Of a DNA stretch of 22,107 nt, positions 22,018-22,107 are shown in pieces. The position numbers and the translations under genes were made by a program. Within the stretch, counting starts at the first letter, position 1. The number at the start of each line of letters is the position of its first letter. Source of the stretch: an uncultured Eubacteriales bacterium (GTDB taxonomy: Bacteria > Bacillota > Clostridia > Oscillospirales > CAG-272); assembly GCA_934481325.1 (NCBI GenBank), contig CAKSPL010000009.1, positions 1 through 22,107 on the forward strand, given 5' to 3'. The notes beneath the pieces are model-generated. The model ran no database searches and was not told where the DNA came from. It worked only from the letters and a program-made list of their open reading frames with translations.

Positions 22018-22094
22018 CTACCCGTAGCCCAGCTGGATAGAGCGCGAGACTCCGACTCTCGAGGCCGCAGGTTCGAATCCTGTCGGGTAGGCCA
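22018..22094 (+). tRNA. tRNA-Arg (anticodon CCG)
   Basis: Acceptor arms CTACCCG and CGGGTAG. Anticodon stem CGAGA/TCTCG with loop CTCCGAC, anticodon CCG for the CGG codon. T-loop GTTCGAATC, discriminator G, encoded CCA (22092-22094). A perfect CGGTTGC/GCAACCG hairpin ends four bases before it. No promoter is obvious between it and the upstream terminator. Confidence 0.95.
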
Positions 22095-22107
22095 GCACAG
22101 ACCCCCC

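Overview
The window looks like chromosomal DNA from a GC-rich, low-motility-content member of the Bacillota, most likely class Clostridia (Oscillospiraceae-like). The grounds are the gene set (RicT/PSP1, YidD, Jag, YmdB, PerR, Clostridia-type citrate synthase), the strong AGGAGG-type ribosome binding sites and the near-consensus sigma-A promoters. The class is secure from gene content; the family placement is inference. No transposase, integrase, phage gene or CRISPR system was seen.

Layout. (1) 95-2343: feoB (ferrous iron transporter), read in two frames and carrying an unusual repetitive linker. It converges on citrate synthase (2423-3802, minus) across a 38-bp perfect palindrome that serves as a two-way terminator. 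(2) 3955-4893: a CorA-type divalent cation transporter on the minus strand. (3) 5156-9137, plus strand: holB, ricT, a 2[4Fe-4S] ferredoxin and trmN6. This is the conserved Bacillota holB-yaaT-yabB neighbourhood with a ferredoxin inserted. (4) 9235-15891, minus strand: the conserved rpmH-rnpA-yidD-yidC-jag-mnmE block followed by perR. A secreted protein of unknown function and a nine-unit palindromic 31-bp repeat array lie between jag and mnmE. (5) 16157-16816: endonuclease III (plus). A 240-bp repeat-filled spacer follows, then a flavin reductase-like gene and ymdB (minus). (6) 18633-21579, plus strand: two adjacent lipoproteins that appear to share a duplicated module. The first also carries an intact endonuclease/exonuclease/phosphatase (EEP) domain. 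(7) 21766-22094: tRNA-Pro(TGG), tRNA-Val(CAC) and tRNA-Arg(CCG).

How the genes work together. The region 4 block couples ribosomal protein L34 and RNase P protein to membrane insertion (YidD, YidC, Jag) and tRNA wobble modification (MnmE). ricT, ferredoxin, endonuclease III, feoB and perR all depend on or sense iron, but there is no evidence that they form one regulon. perR has its own promoter with a perfect 7-1-7 Per box across the start site, so it is probably autoregulated.

Most worth following up: the EEP/lipoprotein pair (18633-21579), the palindromic array in the mnmE leader (11119-11383), a dispersed repeat family whose edge supplies stop codons (9154-9240 and 16927-17061), the disordered N-terminus of RicT, two identical palindromes two helical turns apart in the ferredoxin promoter, the glutamate in place of the usual groove arginine in YidC, and the repeat-filled, frameshifted feoB.
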